Origin: Xanthobacteraceae bacterium
GTDB lineage: Bacteria > Pseudomonadota > Alphaproteobacteria > Rhizobiales > Xanthobacteraceae
Assembly (NCBI GenBank): GCA_025929595.1
Contig: JAICQA010000085.1
Span: 1 to 9,210 of the forward strand
Direction of reading: 5' to 3'
DNA length: 9,210 nucleotides
In this document: piece after piece, positions 1-6,429 of the stretch
Position numbering within the stretch: position 1 is the stretch's first letter
How the letters are laid out: the number at the start of each line of letters is the position of its first letter
Made by a program: the position numbers and the translations under genes
Notes under the pieces: generated by a model
The model's database searches: none
What the model was told of the DNA's origin: nothing
Seen by the model: the letters and a program-made list of their open reading frames with translations, nothing else

Positions 1-1616
1 AGATCGGCCATTACTTCGCGCGCCGCGCTCAGCTGGCCGGGCCCTCCGTCAAGAATGACGACGTCGGGCCAGGGCGAATCCGGGTCTTCCGAGCGCGGCG
101 CGTCCTTCACGAGGCGCGCGAAGCGGCGGCGCAACACTTCGCGCATCATGCCGTAATCGTCGCCGGGGGTGAGGTCTTCGGAGCGGATGTTGAATTTGCG
201 ATACTGGTTCTTCACGAAGCCTTCGGCGCCCGCGACGATCATGACGCCGACCGGATTCGAGCCGCTGACGTGGCTGTTGTCATAAACCTCGATGCGGCGC
301 GGGGGCTGCGGCAATCCGAAGGCTTCGGCGAGTCCCCTTAGCGCACGCAGTTGCGTCGATGATTCCGCGAGCCGGCGGCTCAGCGCCTCGCGCGCATTGA
401 CCAGCGCGTGATCGACAAGCGCCCGCTTGTCTCCGCGCTGCGGGACCGTGATTTCGACGCGGTGGCTCGAGCGCGTGGTCAGCGCCTCGGTCAGCAGATC
501 GCGCTCTTCGATGTCGTGCGAAAGCAGCACGCAGCGCGGCGCTGTCTTGTCTTCATAAAATTGGGCGAGGAAACTTTCGAGCACTTCGCTCGGCCCGAAG
601 CTGCGGTCGGCGCGCGGGTAGTAGGCGCGGTCGCCCCAGTTCTGGAAATTGCGGATGAAGAACACCTCGATGCAGGTGATGCCGCCTTCCTGGTGAACAG
701 CGAATACGTCGGCCTGTTCGATGGAACGCGGGTGCACGCCGTGATGCGACTGGATGGCAGAGAGCGCAGCGAGGCGGTCGCGCAAAGCGGCGGCGCGCTC
801 GTAGTTCAGCGCTTCCGACGCTTCTTCCATTTCCCTGGCGAGCGTTTCCTTCACGGCGCGGCTGCGGCCCGAAAGAAAATCGCGCGCTTCCTCAACGAGC
901 ACATTGTAGTCGGGGAGCGCGATTTCGCCGGTACACGGACCGGAGCAGCGTTTGATCTGGAACAGCAGGCAAGGCCGCGTGCGGCTCTCGTACACGGAAT
1001 CGGCGCAGGAACGCAGGAGAAAGGCGCGCTCAAGCGCGGTGATCGTCCGGTTCACCGCGCCGACGGCGGCAAAAGGCCCGAAATAGTCGCCCTTACGGTT
1101 GCGCGCGCCGCGATGCTTTGTGATCTGCGGCGCCGGATGGCCGCCGGTGATCAGGATGTACGGAAACGACTTGTCGTCGCGCAGCAGCACGTTGAAGTGC
1201 GGCCGAAATCGCTTGATGAGATTGGCTTCGAGCAGCAGCGCTTCGGTCTCGGTCGAAGTCGAGACGAACTCCATGGCCGTGGTCGCCGAGACCATGCGGG
1301 CGATGCGGTTCTCAAGACCGGTGCGCGTGTAGGAAAGAACGCGCTTGTTGATGTTCTTGGCCTTGCCGACATAGAGCACGTCGCCCTTGCGGTTGAGCAT
1401 GCGGTAGACGCCCGCTCCGCGCGGCGCGAGCTTGGCGCAACGAAGAATGACTTCGCGGCCGGTCTCGACGCTTTCCGCTGACGGCTCCTCGACGGGGTCG
1501 CTCGCGAGCTCGAGTTCCAGAATCGAAACGTCCTCGGCGTCCTCCGTCTCGGACGGTTCGGGAACAGCCGAAGCGTCGGCCAGATTTTCAGGATCGAGGT
1601 CTCGCTTGCGCTCCAT
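1..1616 (-). CDS. uvrC: UvrABC nuclease subunit C, C-terminus beyond window
   Basis: UvrC makes both incisions beside a UvrB-bound DNA lesion in nucleotide excision repair. The reading frame is open from an ATG at 1616 to the left edge and shows 538 residues. Residues 1-55 form an acidic, low-complexity extension. The GIY-YIG nuclease domain (3' incision) follows, with GVY at 69-71, YVG at 82-84 and the conserved Glu near 130. Four cysteines at 204, 216, 224 and 228 match the Fe-S cluster Cys pattern of UvrC. A UvrB-binding UVR segment lies at about 256-291 (NYERAAALRDR). The RNase H-like domain (5' incision) shows acidic residues at D446 (YDNSH), D486/487 (TPGDDYG) and D523 (ILDGG). The last roughly 100-150 residues, with the catalytic His and helix-hairpin-helix tail, lie outside the window. 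The SDR gene is upstream on the same strand, 101 bases away, with a palindromic repeat between them. Identification is firm; the start is the first clear ATG. Confidence 0.97.
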   Translation of the reverse strand, partial: MERKRDLDPENLADASAVPEPSETEDAEDVSILELELASDPVEEPSAESVETGREVILRCAKLAPRGAGVYRMLNRKGDVLYVGKAKNINKRVLSYTRTGLENRIARMVSATTAMEFVSTSTETEALLLEANLIKRFRPHFNVLLRDDKSFPYILITGGHPAPQITKHRGARNRKGDYFGPFAAVGAVNRTITALERAFLLRSCADSVYESRTRPCLLFQIKRCSGPCTGEIALPDYNVLVEEARDFLSGRSRAVKETLAREMEEASEALNYERAAALRDRLAALSAIQSHHGVHPRSIEQADVFAVHQEGGITCIEVFFIRNFQNWGDRAYYPRADRSFGPSEVLESFLAQFYEDKTAPRCVLLSHDIEERDLLTEALTTRSSHRVEITVPQRGDKRALVDHALVNAREALSRRLAESSTQLRALRGLAEAFGLPQPPRRIEVYDNSHVSGSNPVGVMIVAGAEGFVKNQYRKFNIRSEDLTPGDDYGMMREVLRRRFARLVKDAPRSEDPDSPWPDVVILDGGPGQLSAAREVMAD

Positions 1617-1670
1617 GCGCCGAAACTAGGCATTTGGCCCAGCGAGGGCCAGTGCGGAAAATTGTTATTT

Positions 1671-1718
1671 GGGCGTGATCTTTCCGAAAACCGGTACCCA
1701 CTTTTCGGGATCACGCCC
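1671..1718. repeat. Palindromic intergenic repeat, copy 1
   Basis: A strong stem-loop between the SDR gene and uvrC. The outer arms are perfect 10-base inverted repeats (GGGCGTGATC at 1671-1680, GATCACGCCC at 1709-1718). After a 3-base bulge comes a 7-base inner stem (CCGAAAA at 1684-1690, TTTTCGG at 1702-1708) closing an 11-base loop with GGTACC. The right end shares base 1718 with the SDR stop codon. The core TTCCGAAAACCGGT recurs at 4547-4560. I recall similar sequences as frequent between genes in Hyphomicrobiales. It may terminate or stabilise the SDR transcript. No T-tract follows it on the minus strand, so a classic terminator is doubtful. Confidence 0.88.
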
Positions 1719-2479
1719 TATTCGCGTATGCCGCTGATCTCGGGGGTCTGCCAGGCGATATGCTGGCCGCCGTCGACCGGAATGACCGTTCCCGTCACGC
1801 CGTCGGCGGAGGCGAGATAGAGCACGGCACGCGCCACATCGTCGGCGCTCGCATTGCGTCCGAGCGGAAGCCGCGCACTCTGGTTCGCGAAGTCATCCGC
1901 GCTTTGCCGCGGACTTGGCAGGGTCGGGCCGGGCGCAACGCCATTGACGCGAATGCCGGGCGCGAGCGCCTGCGCGAGCATATGGGTCGCGCTGTGCAAC
2001 GCGGCCTTGCTGACCGCGTAGGAGAAAAAGAGCGGCGTCGGCTTGAAGACGCGCTGATCGAGGACATTGACGATGGACGATCGGCCCGCGGGCGCCTGGG
2101 CGGCGAAAGCTCTGGCGAGAAATACCGGCGCGGCCAGATTGATCGCCATCTGCCGGTTCCAGCGCTCCGAAGACAGCGACTCGACGCCATCTTCCTCGAA
2201 CACCGAGGCGTTGTTGACCAGCAGCGTGAGCGGGCCGAGCGTCTTGCCGGCGTCTGCGACCAGCCGCTCGGCGACAGAATTGTCGGCGAGATCGCCCGGC
2301 AAGACTGCGCAGCGTCCACCTGCGCGTTCGATCTCCTGCATCAGCGATTGCGCTTCGTCTTCCGAGCGGTTGCAGTGGATGGCGACTGCATAGCCTGCCC
2401 CGGCGAGACAAAGCGAGATGGCGCGCCCGATCCGCTTCGCTCCGCCGGTTACCAGTGCCGAATGAGATTGAAGTTCCAT
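1718..2479 (-). CDS. SDR oxidoreductase, pteridine-reductase-like
   Basis: A 253-residue short-chain dehydrogenase with a Rossmann fold and no signal peptide, so cytosolic. The cofactor loop TGGAKRIG is at 11-18. NRS at 37-39 follows the second strand and resembles the Arg-Ser pair that binds the NADPH 2'-phosphate in PTR1. NNAS is at 89-92. The catalytic Tyr and Lys are Y154 and K158 (SYAVSK). Where classical SDRs carry Ser there is D141, exactly 13 residues before the Tyr; the Asp181-Tyr194 spacing of Leishmania PTR1 is the same. PGP at 183-185 and VDGGQ near the C-terminus are typical of SDRs. The inferred role is NADPH-dependent reduction of a pterin or folate-like substrate (PTR1/FolM type), but the substrate cannot be proven from sequence. 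It precedes uvrC on the same strand. The ATG at 2479 has only a weak ribosome site (GAG, 3 bases upstream). Confidence 0.9.
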   Translation of the reverse strand: MELQSHSALVTGGAKRIGRAISLCLAGAGYAVAIHCNRSEDEAQSLMQEIERAGGRCAVLPGDLADNSVAERLVADAGKTLGPLTLLVNNASVFEEDGVESLSSERWNRQMAINLAAPVFLARAFAAQAPAGRSSIVNVLDQRVFKPTPLFFSYAVSKAALHSATHMLAQALAPGIRVNGVAPGPTLPSPRQSADDFANQSARLPLGRNASADDVARAVLYLASADGVTGTVIPVDGGQHIAWQTPEISGIRE

Positions 2480-2506
2480 GGACTCGATCTTGCCACGCTT
2501 CTGAAC

Positions 2507-2535
2507 ATTTTCGGTCGCGCGTTAGCCGCCCTCAA
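2507..2535 (-). promoter_or_regulatory. Candidate promoter of the SDR gene
   Basis: On the minus strand TTGAGG (2535-2530) stands 17 bases before GAAAAT (2512-2507). Each matches 4 of 6 positions of the sigma-70 -35 and -10 consensus. The -10 box ends 27 bases before the ATG at 2479, giving a leader of about 20 bases. The spacing is ideal, but alphaproteobacterial promoters are degenerate and a chance match is possible. The rest of the 184-base divergent gap holds a 10-base direct repeat TCGCGCGTTA (2515-2524, 2577-2586) and a 6-base stem CAAGGA/TCCTTG (2556-2575). No clear promoter for the plus-strand gene was found. Confidence 0.33.
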
Positions 2536-2663
2536 CCAATTATTAAGCGTAGAATCAAGGAAAGCCGAATCCTTGCTCGCGCGTTAAGGTTTCTCGATCC
2601 CTTAAAAGTTTAGCTTTTGCCCAACGGCACCGATCCGGGACGGTCGTGACGAAGGAGAATGCA

Positions 2664-3281
2664 ATGAAGAGACTGCTGTTGGCGGCGGCTGCAGCGACCA
2701 TGGCCGGTGCGCCGGCCCTCGCGGCGGACATGGGACGGCGAGCGCAGCCTTACTACGGCCCGCCTCCGGCTCAGTTGTTCAACTGGACCGGTTTCTATGT
2801 GGGCAGCAATGCCGGCTGGGGTTGGGGCAGCGCGATGGGTGCGGACCCGAGCGGGTATCTGATCGGTCTGCAGGCCGGTTACAATTTCCAGTACGCGAGC
2901 GGTCTGCTGGCGGGTCTCGAAAGCGACATCGCGATCAGCGGGATCGAAGGATCGGGCGCGGCCGGTACATTCGGCCTCGATTATCTGGGCACGGTGCGCG
3001 GCCGGCTCGGTTACGCGATGGATCGTTATCTCGCTTACGGCACCGCCGGCTTGGCCTATGGCCGTGGCGACGTTTCGTTCGCGGGCCTCTCGAACGAACA
3101 GACGCATGTCGGTTACGCGCTCGGTGCGGGCGTGGAGGCGATGATCGCTCCGAATATTACGGCTCGCCTCGAGTATCTCTATGTCGATCTCGGGCGCGAG
3201 ACCTATACGACTACGCTCGGTCAGGCGCGCGCGTCGTTCGACGCCAATATCGTCCGCACCGCGCTCAACTATAAATTCTAG
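2664..3281 (+). CDS. Outer membrane beta-barrel protein, Omp25/Omp31-like
   Basis: A 205-residue exported protein. The signal peptide is residues 1-20 (MKRLLLAAAAATMAGAPALA), cleaved before ADMG. A short Pro/Tyr-rich linker leads to NWTGFYVGSNAGWGWG at 40-55, the opening strand typical of the Omp25/Omp31-type small porin-like proteins of Hyphomicrobiales. The rest shows alternating aromatic/Gly strands, such as LIGLQAGYNFQ, TVRGRLGYAMDRYLAYGTAGLAYG (about 110-133) and ITARLEYLYVDLG, and the chain ends in Phe (NYKF), the usual barrel-assembly signal. An 8-strand barrel is inferred. The ATG at 2664 was chosen over an in-frame GTG at 2646 because GAAGGAG (2651-2657) sits 6 bases before it and the signal peptide then starts correctly. 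The gene is monocistronic, with a terminator just downstream. Its ligand or role (structural, adhesion) is unknown. Confidence 0.93.
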   Translation: MKRLLLAAAAATMAGAPALAADMGRRAQPYYGPPPAQLFNWTGFYVGSNAGWGWGSAMGADPSGYLIGLQAGYNFQYASGLLAGLESDIAISGIEGSGAAGTFGLDYLGTVRGRLGYAMDRYLAYGTAGLAYGRGDVSFAGLSNEQTHVGYALGAGVEAMIAPNITARLEYLYVDLGRETYTTTLGQARASFDANIVRTALNYKF

Positions 3282-3296
3282 CCGGACGGCGGCTTG

Positions 3297-3337
3297 AAAA
3301 GCTGAGCCTCGGCCGCGAGGTCGGGGCTTTTGCATTT
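3297..3337 (+). terminator. Rho-independent terminator, possibly bidirectional
   Basis: AAAAGC (3297-3302) pairs with GCTTTT (3326-3331). It encloses an inner CCTCG/CGAGG stem (3307-3311 with 3316-3320) with a GCCG tetraloop. The sequence continues GCATTTTT, giving a T-rich tail on the plus strand. It starts 15 bases after the barrel gene's stop and lies 26 bases from the end of the convergent cold-shock gene, so it could serve both. The U-tract is better for the plus strand. Confidence 0.8.
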
Positions 3338-3362
3338 TTCATAGCTGTTCGGCGAAGGGCGT

Positions 3363-3578
3363 TCAGTCGGCGCGGTTGAGATTGATCGCCTTCGGTCCTT
3401 TGCCACGCTTGTCCGGTTCCACGTCGAAAGAAATGCGCTGGCCTTCCGTCAAGGCTCCGAGGCCGGAGCCTGTCACTGCCGACACATGCACGAACACGTC
3501 ACGGCTTCCATCGTCGGGCCGAATGAACCCGAATCCTTTGTCGTTATTGAAGAACTTCACTGTGCCGGTCGTCGGCAT
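3363..3578 (-). CDS. Cold-shock domain protein (CspA family)
   Basis: A 71-residue single-domain cold-shock protein that binds single-stranded RNA and DNA as a chaperone. It starts MPTTGTVKFFNNDKGFGFIR. RNP1 is KGFGFI at 14-19 and RNP2 is VFVHV at 28-32, and the length is normal for the family. The position that is Trp in Escherichia coli CspA (GTVKWF) is Phe here, as is common in alphaproteobacteria. The frame extends upstream to 3611, but the ATG at 3578 has AAGGAG (3592-3587) 8 bases before it and fits the family start. rlmJ ends 111 bases upstream on the same strand. That gap could hold a promoter (a weak TTTCCA-17-TAGGAA match) and a leader. The paralog cannot be named from sequence. Confidence 0.96.
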   Translation of the reverse strand: MPTTGTVKFFNNDKGFGFIRPDDGSRDVFVHVSAVTGSGLGALTEGQRISFDVEPDKRGKGPKAINLNRAD

Positions 3579-3689
3579 AGCCCCCACTCCTTGTCTGTTC
3601 CCTCTGGTCACGGGGCAGTTTTTTCAGGCGGCCGCCTTCGTGACGCCCGCGATTCCTACGTCATCCCGTGAAAGGTGGAAAGGAGAGTG

Positions 3690-4517
3690 TCAGACCGTGA
3701 GCCGGTCAAGACGGTAGCGGGCGGAGCCATCGTTTCCGAGCAAGCGCGCAAGTGCGGGCATGATTGTTTCGAGCTCGCGTTCCAGCGTCCAGGGCGGATT
3801 GACCAGCAGCAGCCCGCAGGAGGCGAGCCTGTCCATCGCGAGGTCGCCGACCGTCAACTCGGCACGAAGAATTTTCGGAATGCCGAGGCGGGCGATGCGT
3901 TTGACGAAACGCTCGACCTCATGGGCGTCCTTGATCGGGTACCAGAAGAAATAGGTGCCGGACGGCCACCGGCGGTTGCCCTCCTGCAACCCTTCCTCGA
4001 AGCGGCGGAAATCGCCGCCATCCTCGAATGGCGGGTCGATCACGACCAGTCCGCGCCGTTCCGGTGGCGGCAAGGCGGCCTTGAGCGCCGTCCATCCGTC
4101 GGCTTCGACAATGCTCGCCCGGCGTTCGTGACCGACGGCAACCGTGAGGGCGGCGTGCTCTTCGGGATGCAATTCGCAGAAGACAAGCCGGTCCTGTGGC
4201 CGCGTGAGGCGGAGTGCGATCAGGGGCGAGCCGGGATAGTGCCCCGGGTCCGACTGCACGACCGAAAGATAAGGAGCAAGCAACTCGCCCGTCTCGCCTT
4301 CAGGAGGGTCGGCGAGCAACCGGCCGATGCCGTCCTTCCATTCGTTCGTGCGCGCCGCCGCGCTTCCTGCGAGATCGTAACGGCCTGCGCCTGCGTGGGT
4401 ATCGATGACCCGGAAGGGCGCTTCCTTGTTGCCGAGGTAGAGCAGGATGCGCGCCAGCACGGCGTGCTTGAAGACATCCGCGAAATTTCCGGCGTGAAAA
4501 GCGTGGCGATAGTTCAA
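3690..4517 (-). CDS. rlmJ: 23S rRNA (adenine(2030)-N6)-methyltransferase
   Basis: RlmJ methylates N6 of A2030 in 23S rRNA using S-adenosylmethionine and acts on naked rRNA. The predicted protein has 275 residues (E. coli RlmJ 280). The N-terminal signature NYRHAFHAGNFADVFKHAVL is at 2-21. A SAM-binding segment DTHAGAGRYDL is at 39-49, CELHPEEH at 114-121 and the catalytic motif IV DPPFE at 161-165 (DPPY/F is usual in N6-adenine methyltransferases). The family start coincides with TTG at 4517. No upstream in-frame ATG or GTG fits, and there is no purine-rich ribosome site: the bases before it read AAAAAACCTCCC. RNase T2 lies 64 bases upstream on the same strand, and the gap is largely filled by repeat copy 2. 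Function is firm; the start is less so. Confidence 0.95.
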   Translation of the reverse strand: MNYRHAFHAGNFADVFKHAVLARILLYLGNKEAPFRVIDTHAGAGRYDLAGSAAARTNEWKDGIGRLLADPPEGETGELLAPYLSVVQSDPGHYPGSPLIALRLTRPQDRLVFCELHPEEHAALTVAVGHERRASIVEADGWTALKAALPPPERRGLVVIDPPFEDGGDFRRFEEGLQEGNRRWPSGTYFFWYPIKDAHEVERFVKRIARLGIPKILRAELTVGDLAMDRLASCGLLLVNPPWTLERELETIMPALARLLGNDGSARYRLDRLTV

Positions 4518-4534
4518 GGGAGGTTTTTTCGTTT

Positions 4535-4583
4535 GAGCATGATCCGTTCCGAAAACCGGTTCCCACCTATCGGGATCGCGCTC
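4535..4583. repeat. Palindromic intergenic repeat, copy 2 (degenerate)
   Basis: This is a second, imperfect copy of the element at 1671-1718, in the same orientation. It shares TTCCGAAAACCGGT (4547-4560), CCCAC and CGGGATC. The outer arms GAGCATGATC (4535-4544) and GATCGCGCTC (4574-4583) pair with one mismatch and one G-U. The inner stem is weakened because TTTTCGG has become CTATCGG. It overlaps the stop codon of the RNase T2 gene (4582-4584) by two bases and ends 17 bases before the rlmJ start. Confidence 0.82.
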
Positions 4584-5241
4584 AGCCGCCGCGCACCGGC
4601 GGCATGACCACGTGTGAAGCGCGGCAGGAGCGCCGCTCGTTTTCGGCGCAGTCGCGGAAGGAAAGATCCTTGCTCATGCAGATGCGCACTTCGCGCAGGC
4701 GGCGGTCGTCGCAGGTGACGGACACAGCGCCCGCCGGCAATTGCGGATTGGCGTCAATGAATGCGTGCTCCACTTCGGCCGGCGAGACCATGGTGTAGTC
4801 GTTCAGACGATGAAAGCGCGCGGGAATTTGCACGCGCTCGCGCGCCTCGCGCAATTTTTCAAAGTAGGACCGGGGCTGAAGGCCCGAACAGGTTCCGTGC
4901 GTCCGCCACTGATGAATGATCAGGCCGCGTGCGGGCATCAGGTCCATCACCGACTGGATGGTGTGGTTCGGAATGTAGGGTGCGCGTTCGACACAGCTCC
5001 GCGGATAGCCGCGCTCATATTGCGGCCAAAGGCCGTGCACGACGAAGGCATAGGGTCGCGCGCGGCTGCATTGCTCGTCGCCGCCACGCTTGTCGCCTTC
5101 CGCTTCGCAATAAGACGGCGCCCAGGACAGCGCGAGCACATAGAAGTCGAACTCACCCGGCTTGCCGTGTTGCTGGGCGAGGGAGGGTTGCGCGAGCAGG
5201 AACAGCGCCAGCGCGACAAGCGCGCCGGGCAGCGGCGTCAT
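4582..5241 (-). CDS. Secreted ribonuclease T2 family protein
   Basis: A 219-residue exported nuclease-fold protein. T2 enzymes cut RNA through 2',3'-cyclic phosphates, in the periplasm or outside the cell. The signal peptide is about residues 1-22 (MTPLPGALVALALFLLAQPS, then LA). The start of the fold is FDFYVLALSWAPSYC at 31-45. CAS1 is FVVHGLWPQYE with catalytic H69. CAS2 is HQWRTHGTCSG at 110-120, giving H110 and H115. The usual CAS2 form is HEWxKHG, so Gln111 replaces the catalytic Glu and Thr114 the Lys. Eight cysteines in the mature part suggest disulfides. The frame is open much further upstream, but the ATG at 5241 gives the signal peptide and overlaps the previous stop as ATGA, implying coupled translation with the four-Cys protein. 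Its activity needs testing because of the Gln. Confidence 0.93.
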   Translation of the reverse strand: MTPLPGALVALALFLLAQPSLAQQHGKPGEFDFYVLALSWAPSYCEAEGDKRGGDEQCSRARPYAFVVHGLWPQYERGYPRSCVERAPYIPNHTIQSVMDLMPARGLIIHQWRTHGTCSGLQPRSYFEKLREARERVQIPARFHRLNDYTMVSPAEVEHAFIDANPQLPAGAVSVTCDDRRLREVRICMSKDLSFRDCAENERRSCRASHVVMPPVRGG

Positions 5242-5678
5242 GGCCGGGCTGCGCGGCAGTTCGGCGCGTAAGCGAGGTTGTGGTCGTAACCGACGACGCA
5301 CCATTCGACGCCCCAGCCGACGCCGGCGAAGCCGCCCTTCTCGATGATCGAGTAATAGACGACCGTATCGCGGCGGTCTGAGACGCGCACCTTCACTTCG
5401 CAGTAGCGGCGCGGGACAAATTCGTGCCCCCACGGCCGATACCCGATTTCGCGCACCTGACCGAACTGGCTGAGAGACTCCGTCGAGCCCCAGAAGCGGC
5501 GCTCCTTGTAGCCAAAACGCCAGGCGATGGTCTGAAGCGCCCAGGAGCTGTCGCAGGCAGGGATATAGCCGTGATGGCCGGTGAGGATACGATCGAACCA
5601 CGCGGCGGCGGGCTGGGCTGCAAGCAGTGAGAAGGCGGCCGCAGCCGAGAACGCAATCGCGATTCGCCTGAATCTCAT
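5238..5678 (-). CDS. Secreted four-cysteine protein, function unknown
   Basis: A 146-residue exported protein. The signal peptide is about residues 1-26 (basic MRFRR, hydrophobic stretch, then AQPAAA), cleaved before WFDRIL. The mature part has exactly four cysteines (42, 93, 127, 141), consistent with two disulfides. It has aromatic blocks such as REIGYRPWG (76-84), FVPRRYC (87-93), GVEWCVVGYDHN (123-134) and AYAPNC. From memory this resembles a conserved secreted family of unknown function in alphaproteobacteria; I cannot name a domain. The ATG at 5678 has AAGGGAGG (5691-5684) 5 bases upstream, an excellent ribosome site, so the longer frame to 5729 was rejected. Its TGA overlaps the ATG of the RNase T2 gene, making it the first gene of that unit. 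The 178-base gap to the divergent membrane-protein gene must carry both promoters. A TTGACC at 5729-5724 lacks a good -10 partner. Confidence 0.85.
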   Translation of the reverse strand: MRFRRIAIAFSAAAAFSLLAAQPAAAWFDRILTGHHGYIPACDSSWALQTIAWRFGYKERRFWGSTESLSQFGQVREIGYRPWGHEFVPRRYCEVKVRVSDRRDTVVYYSIIEKGGFAGVGWGVEWCVVGYDHNLAYAPNCRAARP

Positions 5679-5856
5679 GCCGGCCTCCCTTGCCGGCGCC
5701 ACGATGAAACTCCGCCGGGCGCGGGTCAAGCGCGCGGGCCGAGGAAGCTGCGAGAATCCATGCGGAAGACGGAGGCGTGGCTGGTTGGCAACGGCGCGGC
5801 CCTTGCGCGCGGGTGGCGACTTTCATAGCTTCCCGGCAGATTCATTGGAGCGGCCC

Positions 5857-6429
5857 ATGTTCGTGCTGGAAGCCAAGACCGAGCGCCTCGTTGCCGCCCT
5901 GCTGGCCGTGCTGATGGCCGCGACACGCGTGCATCACTTCGGCATCGGATCGGTTGCGCCCGATGCCTCGACCGCGGTCTTCTTCCTTGCCGGGCTCCTG
6001 CTCGCGAGTCCGCTCTGGTTCGTCCTTTTTTCGGTGCTCGCGGTCATCCTCGACGCGTTCGCGCTCGGCATTGCGGGTGTCGCCGATGCATGCATGACAC
6101 CGGGCTACTGGCTGCTGTTCGCGGGCTATCTCGCACTCTGGTATGCGGGTCGATTGGGCCGGCGCATCGAGCGTCTCGACGTGTCGCAAGGCTTACGGCT
6201 GTTGCTGCTGGCGGTTGCGGGAACGGCGTTGTTCTTCCTGCTCTCGAATGTCGGCTACTACTTCGGTGGCGGCTTCGATGAGAGCATGGGTGCGGCGGAA
6301 TATGTGCGGCGCGTGCAGCGTTACTTCCCGTACTATTTCATCGTGACGCTTGCTTATGCGGCGGCCGGTGTCGCCGTGTTTGCCATTGCAGCGCGGCTTC
6401 GGGCCGGCGGCCGGATGGCGGCGCGCTGA
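5857..6429 (+). CDS. Conserved-looking polytopic membrane protein
   Basis: A 190-residue inner-membrane protein with about six hydrophobic segments, near residues 9-25, 38-50, 53-74, 82-99, 112-132 and 158-179. Recognisable conserved-looking patches are TRVHHFG (23-29), PDASTAVFFLAG (35-46), GVADACMTPGYW (74-85) and the Tyr-rich loop EYVRRVQRYFPYY (148-160). The size, helix number and polar residues within helices resemble small uptake components such as ECF-transporter S subunits, but that is only a resemblance and no substrate is suggested. The ATG at 5857 is supported by GGAG (5847-5850) with a 6-base spacer; the in-frame extension upstream to 5581 covers intergenic and antisense DNA and is rejected. 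The stop TGA (6427-6429) overlaps the presumed CTG start of the dipeptidase, so the two are probably translated together. Confidence 0.82.
   Translation: MFVLEAKTERLVAALLAVLMAATRVHHFGIGSVAPDASTAVFFLAGLLLASPLWFVLFSVLAVILDAFALGIAGVADACMTPGYWLLFAGYLALWYAGRLGRRIERLDVSQGLRLLLLAVAGTALFFLLSNVGYYFGGGFDESMGAAEYVRRVQRYFPYYFIVTLAYAAAGVAVFAIAARLRAGGRMAAR

Noticed and set aside
408..1481. Long plus-strand open frame (357 codons) over uvrC
   Set aside because: It is antisense to clear UvrC motifs on the minus strand and its Arg/Ala/Gly-rich protein has no recognisable domain; it is a by-product of high-GC codon use.
1760..2587. Plus-strand open frame (275 codons) over the SDR gene
   Set aside because: It is antisense to an SDR with all family motifs and has no ribosome site or domain of its own.
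2610..3335. Minus-strand open frame (241 codons) over the barrel gene
   Set aside because: It is antisense to a protein with a signal peptide, a ribosome site and a C-terminal Phe; it runs through the terminator.
3626..3637. Palindrome AGGCGGCCGCCT upstream of the cold-shock gene
   Set aside because: It is perfect but has no loop, so only about 4 pairs could form in RNA; such GC palindromes are expected by chance at this base composition.
3675..4607. Plus-strand open frame (310 codons) over rlmJ
   Set aside because: It is antisense to rlmJ, whose DPPFE and N-terminal motifs are unambiguous.
5242..5826. N-terminal extension of the RNase T2 frame (414 codons in total)
   Set aside because: The extension is Arg-rich out-of-frame translation of the four-Cys gene; the signal peptide begins at the ATG at 5241.
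5581..5856. Upstream extension of the membrane-protein frame
   Set aside because: It covers the divergent intergenic region and the antisense start of the four-Cys gene; the ATG at 5857 has a good ribosome site.
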